From NCBI GenBank assembly GCA_963921425.1, contig OY992837.1, positions 6,359,896 to 6,423,895 of the forward strand: a stretch of 64,000 nt of DNA. Reading direction: 5' to 3'. The notes beneath the pieces were generated by a model. It had not been told where the DNA came from. It made no database searches and saw only the letters and a list, made by a program, of their open reading frames with translations. Position numbers and translations under genes: made by a program. The DNA is from Dryas octopetala (taxonomy: Eukaryota; Streptophyta; Magnoliopsida; Rosales; Rosaceae). This document shows, in pieces, positions 1 to 10,733 of this stretch (the stretch's first letter is position 1; each line of letters opens with the position of its first letter).

Positions 1-20
1 ATTTTGGTCTTGCAGTGAAG

Positions 21-548
21 ATGGCCAACACGAAGAAAACAAGTAGACCGGTTGGTCATGCCCCGCCCGCTCAGAGGAGGATGATGATGGGGGCGCTGTT
101 GGCCGGAGGTGGCTCGTCCCAGGGGAATGCAAGTAGAGGTGCAACGGTGCCCGGGGGTATGAGGCATAGTGGGTCTACCAGTACCCAGGTTCCGAAGGCG
201 GCTTCTCCTGGGAGGAAAAGGAAGACGGTATTAGATGCGGCCGAGCCCGGGAGAGAGGGCAAGAGGGCAGCCACAGCCACTGCGTCTGATCCAGCCCCAG
301 AGGAGGATCGTCTGGCACAGCAGGCAGTGACAGACTTTGGAGGATCCCTGAAGAAGGGGAGGGATGACCGGGTGATTGGCGATGAGGTTGAGCCACTATC
401 CGTCTTGCAGCGGGCCTTCTACAGTAACAAATATGAGATTTGGGGTGGGTCCTTTATATCTGAGCTCTACACTGTAATTCTACAATCTTTTTTACAGACG
501 GCAACATCCCACCATTACAGTCGGACGAGGTTTACTGGGATTACATAA
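21..548 (+). CDS. Retrotransposon-internal ORF, function unknown (partial)
   Basis: This ORF runs from ATG 21 to a stop at 546-548. It is preceded by a pyrimidine stretch and TTGCAG, so it may be a downstream exon with its true start outside the window. The product is basic and low in complexity (many Gly, Ala, Arg, Pro, Ser), with an acidic segment near VIGDEVEPLSVLQ. I recognise no zinc knuckle or capsid motif. Its position just before a polypurine tract and an LTR suggests a gene carried by the element rather than a host gene. The last 50 residues may be read-through into an intron, as a GT donor context precedes them. Confidence 0.4.
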   Translation: MANTKKTSRPVGHAPPAQRRMMMGALLAGGGSSQGNASRGATVPGGMRHSGSTSTQVPKAASPGRKRKTVLDAAEPGREGKRAATATASDPAPEEDRLAQQAVTDFGGSLKKGRDDRVIGDEVEPLSVLQRAFYSNKYEIWGGSFISELYTVILQSFLQTATSHHYSRTRFTGIT

Positions 549-633
549 AGTGTCTACTGCTCGGAATACAGGGTGATCAGAAATTCAAAAAAAAAAAAAA
601 AAAAAAAAAAAGAAGAAGAAAAAAGAAATAAAG

Positions 634-1459
634 TGTCATCTAAACCCCCAAGCTTTCCTGCAGTACAGCTTTTCTTGCTAAGGAACTTGGGGGACTTCTA
701 AACAGTAGCTTAAGCAGGAACAAGTGTGAACAAGTGTGTGGTTACTTGTCGTTCTGCTCGGACTCTTTTGTGTACAAAGTTCCCAACCAAGAAGTATCTT
801 TTGCTCGGAAACTTGGGGGACTTCTGTTCGTATGATTAATCGTCTCGGCATAACGACAAGTCACACAAGGCCCAACACCGTGCTGTTTGGGCCTAGACCC
901 AAAAGACTAAGCCCTTCCTGGGCTCCTAGCCCATGATCCACTAGGCTCCGGCCTCATGGGCTCCGGCCCCCTGGGCCCCGGCCTCTTAGGCTCCGGCCTC
1001 CCAAGCTCAAGCCTCCCGGGCCCCCGGCCCGTGTCAACTAACCCGGATCCTCGAGACCGGTGCCACGTGGCGCTCCTACAGTGCAAGTCACCACAAAGGA
1101 CACGTGTCGTCACCGGATTGGTTGACACTCTTCCAAAGGTACTATAAAAGAGGTACCTTCTTGTCACAAAAGAACAACTAAAATCATTATTATACTATTC
1201 ACTCACTCTGCTTTCAGATCTCTCTGAACACTGACTTGAGCGTCGGAGGAGCTTTGGCCGGCACCACACCGGTGCCCTTCCCGCTCACTTTTGTGTACCT
1301 GTGCAGGGTGCTTGGATATCATTCTCTCTCATTACTCACCAGTCGGACCCAGCTACCCGTTCCTGCCCCACTTCGACGTGTCATCCGCTCAGTGGTGGGT
1401 CAACGGGCCTACGTGGTTCGACTCGACGTTGACTGCTCTACCATTTTTGGGCATCAACA
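634..1459 (+). repeat. 3' long terminal repeat
   Basis: The block starts TGTCATC just after the purine tract and ends ATCAACA. It holds a TATA-like box (ACTATAAAAGAGG near 1140) and, downstream, a GC-rich R/U5-like stretch (TTGAGCGTCGGAG, then GGCCGGCACCACACCGGTGC) of a kind I recognise from many plant Gypsy-type LTRs. The motif CTTGGGGGACTTCT occurs twice, near 685 and 808. The length of 826 bp is typical. The boundaries rest on the TG/CA ends and the preceding purine tract. Confidence 0.7.
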
Positions 1460-3565
1460 ACCTTTAAATTTTAATAGGTTTTTTTTTTATATTAAGGTAT
1501 AGATTTATGAACCAAAATATATCATAATGTGTGTGGTGTAAAGAAACTTACACATAACTCAGAATGTTTATGTGCACAATTACACATATGAAAAACAAAA
1601 ATTTGCCGGAATTTTGGTTTATTTTCTTGCAAGGAAAAGTAATAGTAGTTTATAGTACTGCTTGAACCTAGCTACTAACCCAGACCCTTATATATATATA
1701 TATATAAATATTCTAAACTTAATTGGTTAGTAAATTAATACAAAGCTAACCAACTACCCTGTTACATCCACTGCATAATGTATTTTCAAAATCCAAAGTG
1801 TTCATTTTTTAAGCCATACTTCAAATATCTTTTCTGTAAAAAAATTTTAAAAACGAAAATCATTTAGTTATTTAATTATAATAACAACTATTTATATGCT
1901 TTTATCGAAAATATTAATTATCTTTTTATTTAATCACACTTATTATATATATATATATATATATAAATATACATGCATGTCATTGACAATTTAGTTTACT
2001 TTGTGGCGTGTACGTAGTTATATATAATAAGTGGCTCAAATCATATACCCAAATTTATGGCGTTGGACCCACACACACACACATATATATATATATATAA
2101 ATGTGCATGCTGACATGGCTCTGAAAAGATAGCTCACGTAACTTTCTTTTCCTCCTCCCAATTCAGCCAGGAATAATACGGTTAATACCGATGAAGGTCC
2201 TTCATCGCTAGCTATGAGAAAATTATAGCTAAGACTCCATGCAAGTAGCATTATATTAAAAAAAGAATTGTATAATTCAATATAATAAGGTCATGTAAGT
2301 TGGAAATTTAAATGTAACCTATATATATTAGTTTTAGTGATGACATAAGTTTGAAATTGAAAGTTAAGGGGGTGCATTAGTATTCTTTTTGGAAATTTTG
2401 CAATTTTTTCAGATGTTGAGTGTACTAAGCAGATAGTTGGGTGTTTCAACTTCGAAGCCCAATGTCAAAGAGGAAAGCCCATAATCGAGAAGTGCATATT
2501 TGAATGGACCTCTGACTTCTCCCTTTGGAACAACCTTTTAAAGATGGACTTAGCCCACAAAGGCAGTCAAATCGTATTTTAATTTTTTTTATTCTGTTTG
2601 ACCAGCTTTTTTTTCTTAAGAAGAAAAAAAAGAAATCTTATAAAAGAGTAAGGATAACCTCGGAAACATCTAGAGGAGTCAAACATGTACCAAAGTGCAA
2701 ATTGTTGACAACTATAAAGAAGCAGATTAAATGATCTTGAATGAGTACATTGTATGTCAAGGCCCAAGTTTTATAAAGACTGTTGAGCACTTGTTAATTT
2801 CACGAGTTAAGTGTGTTTTTTTTTTTTTTTGTAAATTCACAGGTTAAGTGTTTTTTTTTTGGCCAAACACAGGTTAAGTGTTTAACAAGACTATATATAT
2901 AGGTCATGAGTTTGCTCATCTAATAACTAAAACTTTTGGATATTTGTCAATATAGTATTATAATCATCTAAGTATAGATTATCTTTAACATAAATTATGC
3001 ATAACTAGTCTCAGTGCTCACATTGAATGGGTGCCTAATAAGATCCATATATAATTGTTGAGTTTGTCCACCTATTAGCCTAAATTTTTGGAATGAATAG
3101 ATATTCAACAAGGACAGCTGTTATGGCATTATCATAACCAAGTACTCCATCTCTTAAAATTTTACATTCAAACAACTGAGATGGTTGTTTGACCTAAGTC
3201 CGTAACCTAAAAAAACAAGATTACTAAATGGAATCACAAATAATAAGGTTGTGTTGATGCCCCTATTCCTATATATATATATATGTGTGTGTGTAATAGA
3301 ACTAGCTAGTCAAAATTTAACTTAACAAAATGTTCCTTATGAAGTGTCCATCTGATAACATTAGAATGTTTATGATCTCATGAGAATAAAAAAAGAAACT
3401 CCCATCTTATTATAAATGAATTAAGTTAAAGAATTGGTAAGTATTGAATTACATTGTACAGAAGAAAAAAAAAAAATTAATGAAAGAATAAATAATGGGA
3501 ATTCATAAAAAAAAAAAAAAATAGAGAATACAATATTGGTGAGTTGGTGTCTTGGTGAGATGGTA
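1460..3565. other. AT-rich intergenic spacer
   Basis: No coding region is supported here. It contains (TA)n microsatellites near 1690-1706, 1943-1966 and 2080-2098 (the last preceded by (CA)n), and poly(T) microinsertions at 2800-2885 that are listed separately. It also holds the 3' flank of the zinc-finger gene on the minus strand. Confidence 0.6.
2800..2885 (-). repeat. Two adjacent poly(A) micro-insertions with target duplications
   Basis: Three copies of a 16-19 bp word (core GTTAAGTGT, the last two reading CACAGGTTAAGTG) are separated by T15 plus GTAAA and by T10 plus GGCCAA. Read on the minus strand, each insertion is a few bases followed by a poly(A) tail and flanked by direct repeats. 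This is the signature of target-primed reverse transcription, cut short almost at once. Confidence 0.6.
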
Positions 3566-4123
3566 TTATGAAACAAAAGGATCAACTTTTGGGGCCATCT
3601 TCCCAAACAAAATCTTCAAGTCATTCTCCAAAGGCGTCAAGTTCAAGTCCAAGAACACAACCCTCTTGCTACTCATCGACCTTCTCAGCACCGGAATCTT
3701 CGAAACAACCGCTGCCGGAGGAGGCCCAGAAGAAAAGCCCAAGCCCATGGAGGTGGCTCTGTGCCTCCTCATATGACCCCCCAAAGCTTGTCCCATGCCA
3801 AACTCTAGCCCACAAATGGAGCACTCGTGCTTTTTGGGCTTGCCCATCACCACACTCAAGCTTCCCAATTTATCACCATCACCATCACCACCCATTGATG
3901 TTGTTGTTGTTCTTGGCCTCTTGTGGCTTGCTCTGTGGCCACCAAGAGCTTGGAACGATGGGAATTGGCGCTTGCAAGTTTTGCACTCGAACGCACCGTT
4001 TTGGGATGAACCTTTTTTGACGAGCTTGGTCTCTAGCCCACAAGAGATTAGCATTAGACACTCTGCCATGTCCAAACCCTTTATCATCATCATTCCTCCT
4101 TCATCTTCTCTCGTCCTCTTCAT
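3566..4123 (-). CDS. ZAT11: C2H2 zinc-finger repressor, ZAT11-like
   Basis: This intronless gene encodes 185 residues, the usual size for the C1-2i ZAT subfamily of stress-responsive nuclear transcription factors. In order it has a basic N-terminus (KRTR), an L-box-like segment (MAECLMLIS, 19-27), zinc finger 1 (Cys47, Cys50, QALGGH at 58-63, His67), zinc finger 2 (Cys101, Cys104, QALGGH at 112-117, His121) and a C-terminal EAR repression motif (DLNLTPLEN, 159-167). The tail [12 protein letters not shown] closely resembles what I remember of Arabidopsis ZAT11. Members of this family bind A(G/C)T-type repeats and repress targets through TOPLESS-like co-repressors. ZAT12 or ZAT8 are the nearest alternatives. 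Confidence 0.93.
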   Translation of the reverse strand: MKRTREDEGGMMMIKGLDMAECLMLISCGLETKLVKKGSSQNGAFECKTCKRQFPSFQALGGHRASHKRPRTTTTSMGGDGDGDKLGSLSVVMGKPKKHECSICGLEFGMGQALGGHMRRHRATSMGLGFSSGPPPAAVVSKIPVLRRSMSSKRVVFLDLNLTPLENDLKILFGKMAPKVDPFVS

Positions 4124-4208
4124 GGCTAAGCAAATTATAAATGCAGTCTGTGCTGGTGAAGATATGTATGCAAGAAATGAAATGAAATGAAAGCCATCAA
4201 GCTGTGGT

Positions 4209-4218
4209 ATTTATAGGG
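4209..4218 (-). promoter_or_regulatory. TATA box of the ZAT11-like gene
   Basis: On the minus strand this reads CCTATAAATA, about 90 bp upstream of the ATG. This is a normal distance for a short 5' leader. Confidence 0.65.
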
Positions 4219-4436
4219 GTTTGGAGTCATTTGTTTGACTTAGATGAAATGACCATATTGTCCTTATTGTCCGCGTTAAGCAACCCAAAAGGCTAAGATG
4301 GAGTGTTGGGTTTAAGGGTTTTGGATAATCAAAGAGTGGAGTCATTTGCTTCACTTGGCTGGAATGACTAAATTGCCCTTGTCCACGTTAAGGAACCCAA
4401 AGGGCTAAGATGGAGTGTTGGGTTTTTGGGTAATTG
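4218..4436. repeat. Tandemly duplicated promoter segment upstream of ZAT11
   Basis: A segment of about 100 bp at 4218-4317 is repeated at 4333-4430. Both copies carry GGAGTCATTTG at the left and GGCTAAGATGGAGTGTTGGG at the right, with about 80 percent identity between. The duplication lies just upstream of the TATA box, so it doubles any cis-elements it contains. Confidence 0.8.
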
Positions 4437-4442
4437 TAGAGT

Positions 4443-4468
4443 TTGACCTTTTTTCTTTGACTTTGACT
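4443..4468 (+). promoter_or_regulatory. W-box cluster upstream of ZAT11
   Basis: Three TTGAC(C/T) W-box cores lie within 26 bp (4443, 4457, 4463), and a fourth sits at 4235 inside the duplicated segment. WRKY factors bind this core. Clusters of this kind fit the known wound, oxidative and pathogen induction of ZAT genes. Binding here is an inference. Confidence 0.5.
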
Positions 4469-4469
4469 T

Positions 4470-5082
4470 GGACAGCGTTGTGTTATTTGTAACGAATGAC
4501 GAATGTAATGGAATAGTAGATATAGATATCTCCACGTGATGTAATGTTCAGTAGTTTATCCTTTGTTTATCCTTTTATATACAGCGTGTGAGCGTTGGCC
4601 AGACTTAGATTTCAAGCAGATACACAAAGAGGACCAGTAAACAAGTTTGCAGCGAGTCGTGAGTGGTGAGCTAATCTATTGTCCCTATGAAATATGAAGG
4701 AAGCTTCTTTGCAGCTTCGAAGGTTTTGTTTTAGGTGGTTCCAACATTGAAATCTGTCTGGGTGCACTTTTTGTCTGAAGGCACACAGAAACACACCTAA
4801 ATGTCTTAACAATGAAGGATGATAAAAATAGGTCCTTAGTCCTTACCAAATAAAATCGCAGAAAAGAGTTGGCAACTGAACAGATGCACCTAATCATCTA
4901 ATTTTATTACCCATTTTTTAGTGTGAAAACTGAAAACTACTACTGCATCAGACACGTTATAGCAGGTGATAAGTTTCATGCTTACGACCACTATATGTGG
5001 GAAAGGAATTATGTGGTCTGTTAGAGACGATGGTCAGCAGCAAAACATTTCACAAGAATTTTGTGTATTCGTAAGATTTTTG
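4470..5082. other. Spacer between ZAT11 promoter and first MITE
   Basis: I see no gene, RNA or clear repeat in this stretch. The short ORFs present show no family resemblance. Confidence 0.5.
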
Positions 5083-5570
5083 AGGAAATTACAAATTTGG
5101 TCCACTTATTTTATAGCTAATTCAATTTTAGTTCACGATCTTTTTTAAGTTCAATTTTGGTCAACGATATTTTTTTTTAAATTATGATTTTAAATCATTT
5201 TGGTTGTGTTTTCTTTGATTATAATTGAAGTATAAGTTATATTTCATCATTTCTTAGTCATAGGAGCCAATTTGGAGTATTAGAATTAAAGAGAATTGAA
5301 GTTTAGTGAAGATTGAAAAATCTGAAAATTTTCTAGAAAAAATTGGTAATTTCAGATACTCTATTTTGAATGATCTTTATATGGTTGTAAAAAGTAGATG
5401 CATAACTTTAAAACAAATATATGTTTGTTGAATTTGGCTGAGATTTGATAGGATAAAAAGCGTGACAAATTTGAGAAAATAAATTTGGACCTTTATTGAA
5501 CAAGTGTAACAATTAGTGGATCAAAATTGAACTATGTATAAAATAAGTGGACTAAATCTGTAATTTCCTT
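5083..5570. mobile_element. MITE with long imperfect inverted repeats, probable Mutator type
   Basis: The left end reads AGGAAATTACAAATTTGGTC and the right end, reverse-complemented, reads AAGGAAATTACAGATTTAGT. The similarity continues inward through a CCACTTATTTTATA block. The flanks share TAAGA(A)TTTT as a possible short target duplication. There is no coding capacity. It resembles the element at 62542-62962 in terminal sequence and design. Confidence 0.6.
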
Positions 5571-6111
5571 TAAGAATTTTATGTATTCATGTAGACATCC
5601 CTTTCGTTGAGGTATACCTCATTTTAATCATAATGAGGTATCACTTGTGGGATATATTTCACATTATAATTCAATGATCAGAGTCGTCTATTTTCTAAGT
5701 CTCTATTCAATGATCAATCCTACAAAAAATTAGACTAATTAGAAACCATAAAACATCTATTTGTTGTCCATTAAATAGACAAACATGTTGATTTTGATAA
5801 ACACTTGAAAATAGATGCCTTATGGTGTCCGACTTCGTCTATTTATTAGACCACTGCTAGGAAAAATTAATAGCAAATTACAAATCAATCAATAAAACAT
5901 TTGAAAATTTTATCATAGTCAAAATACAATTTGAGTTCTCATAATGGTCACATGCAAATATTTGCTAATTACATAATAGTCAATGGGCCTAGCCCAATTT
6001 GGGTGGCCCTATACTATTTATAGTGTTAAATTACTATCATGCCCTTCAAAAATATTTTGACTCAATTTAAAAAATGGTTATTGTCAGTGTCACACAATCA
6101 TCAAGTTTAAA

Positions 6112-6345
6112 AGCAGTAATTGTGTGATAGTTTTCAATTAAAAAAAGATAACTGTGTGATAGTTACCAATTAAAAAATAATAATTGTATGACAGTTACCG
6201 ATTAAAAAAAAAAAAAACCGTAACTGTGTAACAGTTACCAATTAAAAAACGGTAACTGTGTGATAGTTACCAATTAAAAATAGTAATTGCGTGACAATTA
6301 CCAATTAAAAACGGTAACTTTGTGACAATTACCAATTAAAAAAAG
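6112..6345. repeat. Minisatellite of about 31-bp hairpin-forming units, array 1
   Basis: About eight units follow the pattern GTAACTGTGTGATAGTTACC plus AATTAAAAA. In the best-preserved unit GGTAACT and AGTTACC are reverse complements around a 7-base loop, so each unit could fold into a small hairpin. In several units the changes keep both arms similar. Confidence 0.75.
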
Positions 6346-8216
6346 TATATGGTTATTATTGACTTATATATAATTTTAAAAATTGGACATTAGTGATGTT
6401 AGCACAATGACAAAATCCGTAAATTCCTTTTTGTTTTTGTCCGACTGTTAATTCACATAATTTTTCTTATTTTCATTTTCATGAATAGTGACTATCATGT
6501 TATTTTGAAAAAATTTATTGATTAATTTGTAATATTGAAAAATATTTATTGATTTTTTTGTAATTGAACCAAAAATTAACTAGATGCCTTATGGTTTTCG
6601 ATCATCAAACTATAATGAAGAGTGGGTCTTATAAGTGATACTGCATTATGGTTAGTTATATTCATCAACAGATTGGCTATGTTCATCTAGATATCTACAA
6701 TTTATAAGCTTGATAAAAAATTATCGTTGAATTTTAGGTTTTAGACGTTCGCTGCACCACCAATTGTCTTTTATTTTTTGTGTAATGGCCATTTCTTAAA
6801 TATTGATTTTCTAGTTTAGTTTAATTAGTCCGTAATTTGTAGCACCCATTTATAGAGAAAACTTTGTTGTCGCACCCAACCATAATCAGACACACCAGCC
6901 GCACCCAATTCAAAGCCTAACAATCCGATCACAACACCCCGAACAATCCGATAACAAGCTCGCGCAGATTCAATTACTCCAAAATCCGATGAAGACCTCC
7001 CCCGAGCACAGAAAACACCCCGAAGAATCCTATCCCAAACTCACGAATATTCAATTCCTCACGAAGAGAATCGCATATGAAGATGAAGAAATTCATGATG
7101 AAGATTCAAGCTCACGATGAACATCGCAAGCGCAAGAACATGGGTAACTAAAAAAACGGTACGGTAATTAAAGTTTTTGATGTAGGAAAACAAAACAGGG
7201 GTAAACCTAGTATATTTAAAAAAATTAAAGTCAAACTTTTCTTATTAGAAGTTGACTAGGGGGTTTACAGAGATATTAAGTGTTAACAGGGGGTTTTGAA
7301 ATAGTTTAATAAATATTGGAGGTTTTGAATTAATATATATCAAAATAGGGTGTTTTTAATAGTTTACATTAGTTTAATTGATGTTTAATTGTTTATGGGC
7401 TGATTTTATTACATTGTTACATTAATATTTGGTTCTAGAGGTTTAATTGTTTATGGACTTTAGATTAAAGAAATTGAGCTTAAAGTCAATTCTTTAAAAT
7501 AAAAGAAAGTCCATTATTAATGCTATTCGGTGAAACTGTGAAAGTATGTTTCCTGATAAAGGAAGAAAAAAAAAAAAAAACTCTAAAAGAGCAAGTGTCA
7601 TTATTTCTGTTTTTTTTTTTTTTTTTTTTTTCTACTTTGTGTATTAATTAATAAGAATTTTGTGTATTCATGTAGACATATTTTTTTCGTTGAGGTATCA
7701 CTTGTGGGACGTATTTCACATTGTAATTTGTGATCGAAATCGTCTATAATCTAAGTCTCTGTACAAAGATCATTTCTATAATCTATAATCTATAATCTAA
7801 GTCTCTATACAAGGATCATAAGACAAATTAACAAATAGGAAACTATAAGACATCTATAAAAGTATCAATTCTATAATTTAAGTCTTTATACAAGGATCAT
7901 TTCTATTTGTGGGCGATTAAATAGACGGGAACATTTTGATTTCGATAAACACTTGAAATTAGATGCCTTGTGGTTTCCGACTTCGTCTATTTATTCGACC
8001 ACTTCTAGGAAAAATTAATAGCAAATTATAAATAAATCAATAAAACATTTGAAAATTTCATAATAGTCAAAATACAATTTAGGTTCCCATAATGGTCACA
8101 TGCAAATATTTGCTAATTACATAATAGTTAATGGGCCTAGCCCAATTTGGGTTGCCCTATAGTGTTAAATTACTATCATGCCCTTCAAAAATATTTTGAC
8201 TCAATTTTAAAAATGG

Positions 8217-8413
8217 TGACCGTGTGATAATTTTCAATTAAAAATTAGTAATTGTGTGATAGTTACCAATTAAAAAATAATAATTGAGTGACAGTTATCA
8301 ATTAAAAAACAAAAAAACAATAACTGTATAACAGTTACCAATTCAAAAATGGTAACTATGTGATTATTACCAATTAAAATAGTAATTGTGTGACAGTTAC
8401 CAATTAAAAAAAA
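8217..8413. repeat. Minisatellite of hairpin-forming units, array 2
   Basis: About six units of the same family as array 1 occupy the matching place in the second half of the tandem duplication. Copy number and spacer lengths differ from array 1, so the arrays changed after the duplication. Confidence 0.7.
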
Positions 8414-8890
8414 TATATGATTGTTATTGACTTATATATAATTTTAAAAATTAGACATTGGTGATGTTAGCATAATGACAAGATATGTAAATTCTTTTTT
8501 ATTTTTGTTCATCTTTTATTTTTTGTGTAATGGCTATTTCTTAAATATTGATTTTCTAGTTTAGTTTAATTGTATATTTGATTATTTTTTAATTAATGTT
8601 TAATTGTTTATGAGCTGATTTTATTAGGTTGTTACATTAATATTTGGTTCAAGAGGTTTAATTGTTTATGGATTTTTAGATTAAGAAAGCTTAAAGTCGA
8701 TTCTTTAAAATAAAAGAAAGTTCATTATTAATGCTATTTGGTGAAAGTATGTTTCCTCATAAAGGTGAGATAAATGTTGTAAAATAAAATAAAAAAGCTC
8801 TAAAAGGGGCTAGTGTCATTATTTGAAAGACCGTTTTCTACGTAGTCTAACGAACATAGCCAAAAGGAGATATGTTCTTTTTTTCTACTC

Positions 8891-9320
8891 CAAAGTCTAG
8901 ATATTTATTATTTGGGTTAATTTCAGTTCAGTACTTCAAGTTTGTTTCAAATTTCAATTTAATATCTCATGCATAAAATCTTGCAATGTTATACTTCCGT
9001 CAAATTGAGTGTTAATTAATTTGGGATAAATTACAATTATATATCTCAACTATATACCATTTTTTAACTTGGTACCTCAAGTTCAAAAAGTTGCATTAAG
9101 TTACCCCAAAGTCTAGATATTTATTATTTGAGTTAATTTCAGTTCAGTACTTCAAGTTTGTTTCAAATTTCAATTTATTATCTCATGTATAAAATTTTAC
9201 AATGTTATACCTCATGTTTCTAATTTGTTGTAATGTTATACCTCCGTCAAATTAAGTGTTATTTAATCTGGGGTAAATTACAATTATATACCTCAACTAT
9301 ACACCACTTTCCAACTTGGT
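8891..9320. repeat. Tandem duplication of about 212 bp at the left end of the Pack-MULE
   Basis: CAAAGTCTAGATATTTATTA begins at 8891 and again at about 9103, followed each time by TTTG(G/A)GTTAATTTCAGTTC. The duplicated segment runs from outside the outer element into the first part of the nested element, so it arose after the nested insertion. Confidence 0.75.
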
Positions 9321-10179
9321 ACTTCAAGTTCAAAAAGTTGCATTAAGATACCCCAACTACGAAATTGTGTCAGTTAAGTACCTCTGTTAGTTTGGCCGTC
9401 AAGAAGACCGTTATCTGATGACGTGACACACGTGGATCCCACCATTAAAAGGCTTAATTTCAATTTAGTACCTCAACTTTACCATGTTTTTAAAGTTTAT
9501 ACCTCAAGTTCAAAAACTTGCAAATACATAAATGTTTTTTAATTTTTATCTCAACTTCACCCCAACTTTTGACTCATCAAATCTTCACCAAAATCAACAA
9601 TCTTATACTCATTTTGAAGCTATGAATATTTTATTTACAACCATATAGAAATAATTAAAAAAGATGCTATGAAACATGAGATAAGTGGTCACAAATTAGG
9701 CTATCCGGAATTGCCAATTTATTTGAAAAATTTGGCAGTTTCAGGTAGCCTACTTTGTGACCAATTATCTCGGGTTTCATAACTCATTTTTGCTCGATTT
9801 GTATATCGTTGTAAAGAGGAGATTCATAGCTTCAAAATTAGTATAGGATTGATGATTTTGGTAGAGATTTGATGGGTCAAAAGTTGGGGTGAAGTTGAGA
9901 TAAAAATTAAAAAACATTTATGTATTTGCAAGTTTTTGAACTTGAGGTATAAACTTGAAAAACATGGTAAAGTTGAGGTACTAAATTGAAATTAAGCCTT
10001 TTAATGGTGGGATCCACGTGTGTCACGTCATCAGATAACGGTCTTCTTGACGGCCAAACTAACAGATGTACTTAACTGACACAATTTCGTAGTTAGAGTA
10101 CCTTAATGCAAATTTTTGAATTTGAGGTACCAAGTTGAAAAGTAATGTATAGTTAAGGTATATAATCATAATTAACCCA
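9270..10179. mobile_element. Nested palindromic MITE, Mutator type
   Basis: The ends read GGGGTAAATTACAATTATAT and, reverse-complemented from the right, TGGGTTAATTATGATTATAT. The two halves are near-complete inverted copies up to a centre around 9720. The word TTAATCT flanks both sides (9263-9269 and 10180-10186) as a target duplication. The element interrupts the left arm of the outer Pack-MULE, and the outer arm resumes cleanly after it. It has no coding capacity. Confidence 0.75.
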
Positions 10180-10489
10180 TTAATCTATTTAGTGTTGACG
10201 TGAATCTAACATATTGTCATGTCATGCCACATAGCCTGCCACATATTGCCATGTAGACAAGAAAATAATAAAAAATCTAAAATAAAAAATAAATAGAAAT
10301 AAAACAAATTCAATAAAAATAAATAAAAAAGACCCAAAAAAAGAGAAAAAAACATAGCATCGAGTGATTTTGCAGCAAGCCCCTCTCCCCCCACCTAGCA
10401 GCCTCTATATCACCACCGGCAGATCTATCAACCCCTTATTCCTCAATTTCTTTTTAAGTGTTTTTTTTTTTCTCAAAAATTTATTGAAA

Positions 10490-10733
10490 TTGTTTTGGTT
10501 GTACTTCCTAGCCAATGCCATAAGAGATGGCTCAATAATCCCACCACGAAGCCTCATAATTCTTTCTGGATGTTGTAGTCGGAGAGAACACGACCATCCT
10601 CGAGCTGCTTGTCGGCGAAAATGAGCCTCTGCTGGTCCGGAGGAATACCCTCATTGTCTTGGATCTTCGCCTTTACATTATCTATGGTGTTGTTGGACCC
10701 CACCTCAAGGGTGATGTAGCCTGTGTTTGCCTT
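10490..10733 (-). pseudogene. Captured ubiquitin-ribosomal protein eL40 fusion fragment
   Basis: The minus strand encodes a clear ubiquitin piece: [20 protein letters not shown], then [20 protein letters not shown], then [12 protein letters not shown] net loss of about 16 bases after QKE removes the STLHLV region and shifts frame. In the new frame it continues LRLRGG, the ubiquitin C-terminus, and then IIEPSLMALARKYNQ, the start of ribosomal protein eL40. This fusion is the normal plant UBQ1/RPL40 precursor layout. The first 8-10 ubiquitin residues and nearly all of eL40, including its zinc-binding part, are missing, and G47 is replaced by Asp, so no functional product is expected. The frame break and the surrounding inverted arms mark it as transposon cargo. 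Confidence 0.88.

Larger units (their letters stand above)
1..1459 (+). mobile_element. 3' part of a non-autonomous LTR retrotransposon
   Basis: The window opens inside an LTR element. An ORF (from ATG at 21) is followed by a very purine-rich tract (587-633), which fits a polypurine tract, and then by a block beginning TGTCAT and ending CATCAACA (634-1459), which fits a 3' LTR with TG...CA ends. No protease, reverse transcriptase, RNase H or integrase is seen between the ORF and the LTR, so I infer a non-autonomous (LARD-like or Gypsy-derived) element. The 5' LTR lies outside the window, so the target-site duplication cannot be checked. Confidence 0.65.
5575..8850. repeat. Large diverged tandem duplication (two units)
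   Basis: Unit 1 (about 5575-7590) and unit 2 (about 7656-8850) are direct copies. Shared landmarks in order are GTATTCATGTAGACAT, a GAGGTATCACTTGTGGGA block, GGGCCTAGCCCAATTTGGG, a hairpin minisatellite, and TTTGTGTAATGG(C/T)(C/T)ATTTCTTA, then ATTGTTTATG(G/A)GCTGATTTT. Unit 1 is longer because it holds two extra segments, about 6430-6765 and about 6830-7370. The second is GC-richer than its surroundings and may be an insertion. No ORF of note occurs in either unit. Confidence 0.75.

Noticed and set aside
3568..4190. Long plus-strand ORFs opposite the ZAT11 gene
   Set aside because: They are antisense shadows of the zinc-finger frame; the minus strand has intact finger and EAR motifs.
6112..6345. 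Regularly spaced repeats as a CRISPR array
   Set aside because: The spacers are AT-rich and repeated, this is plant nuclear DNA, and no cas genes exist; it is a minisatellite.
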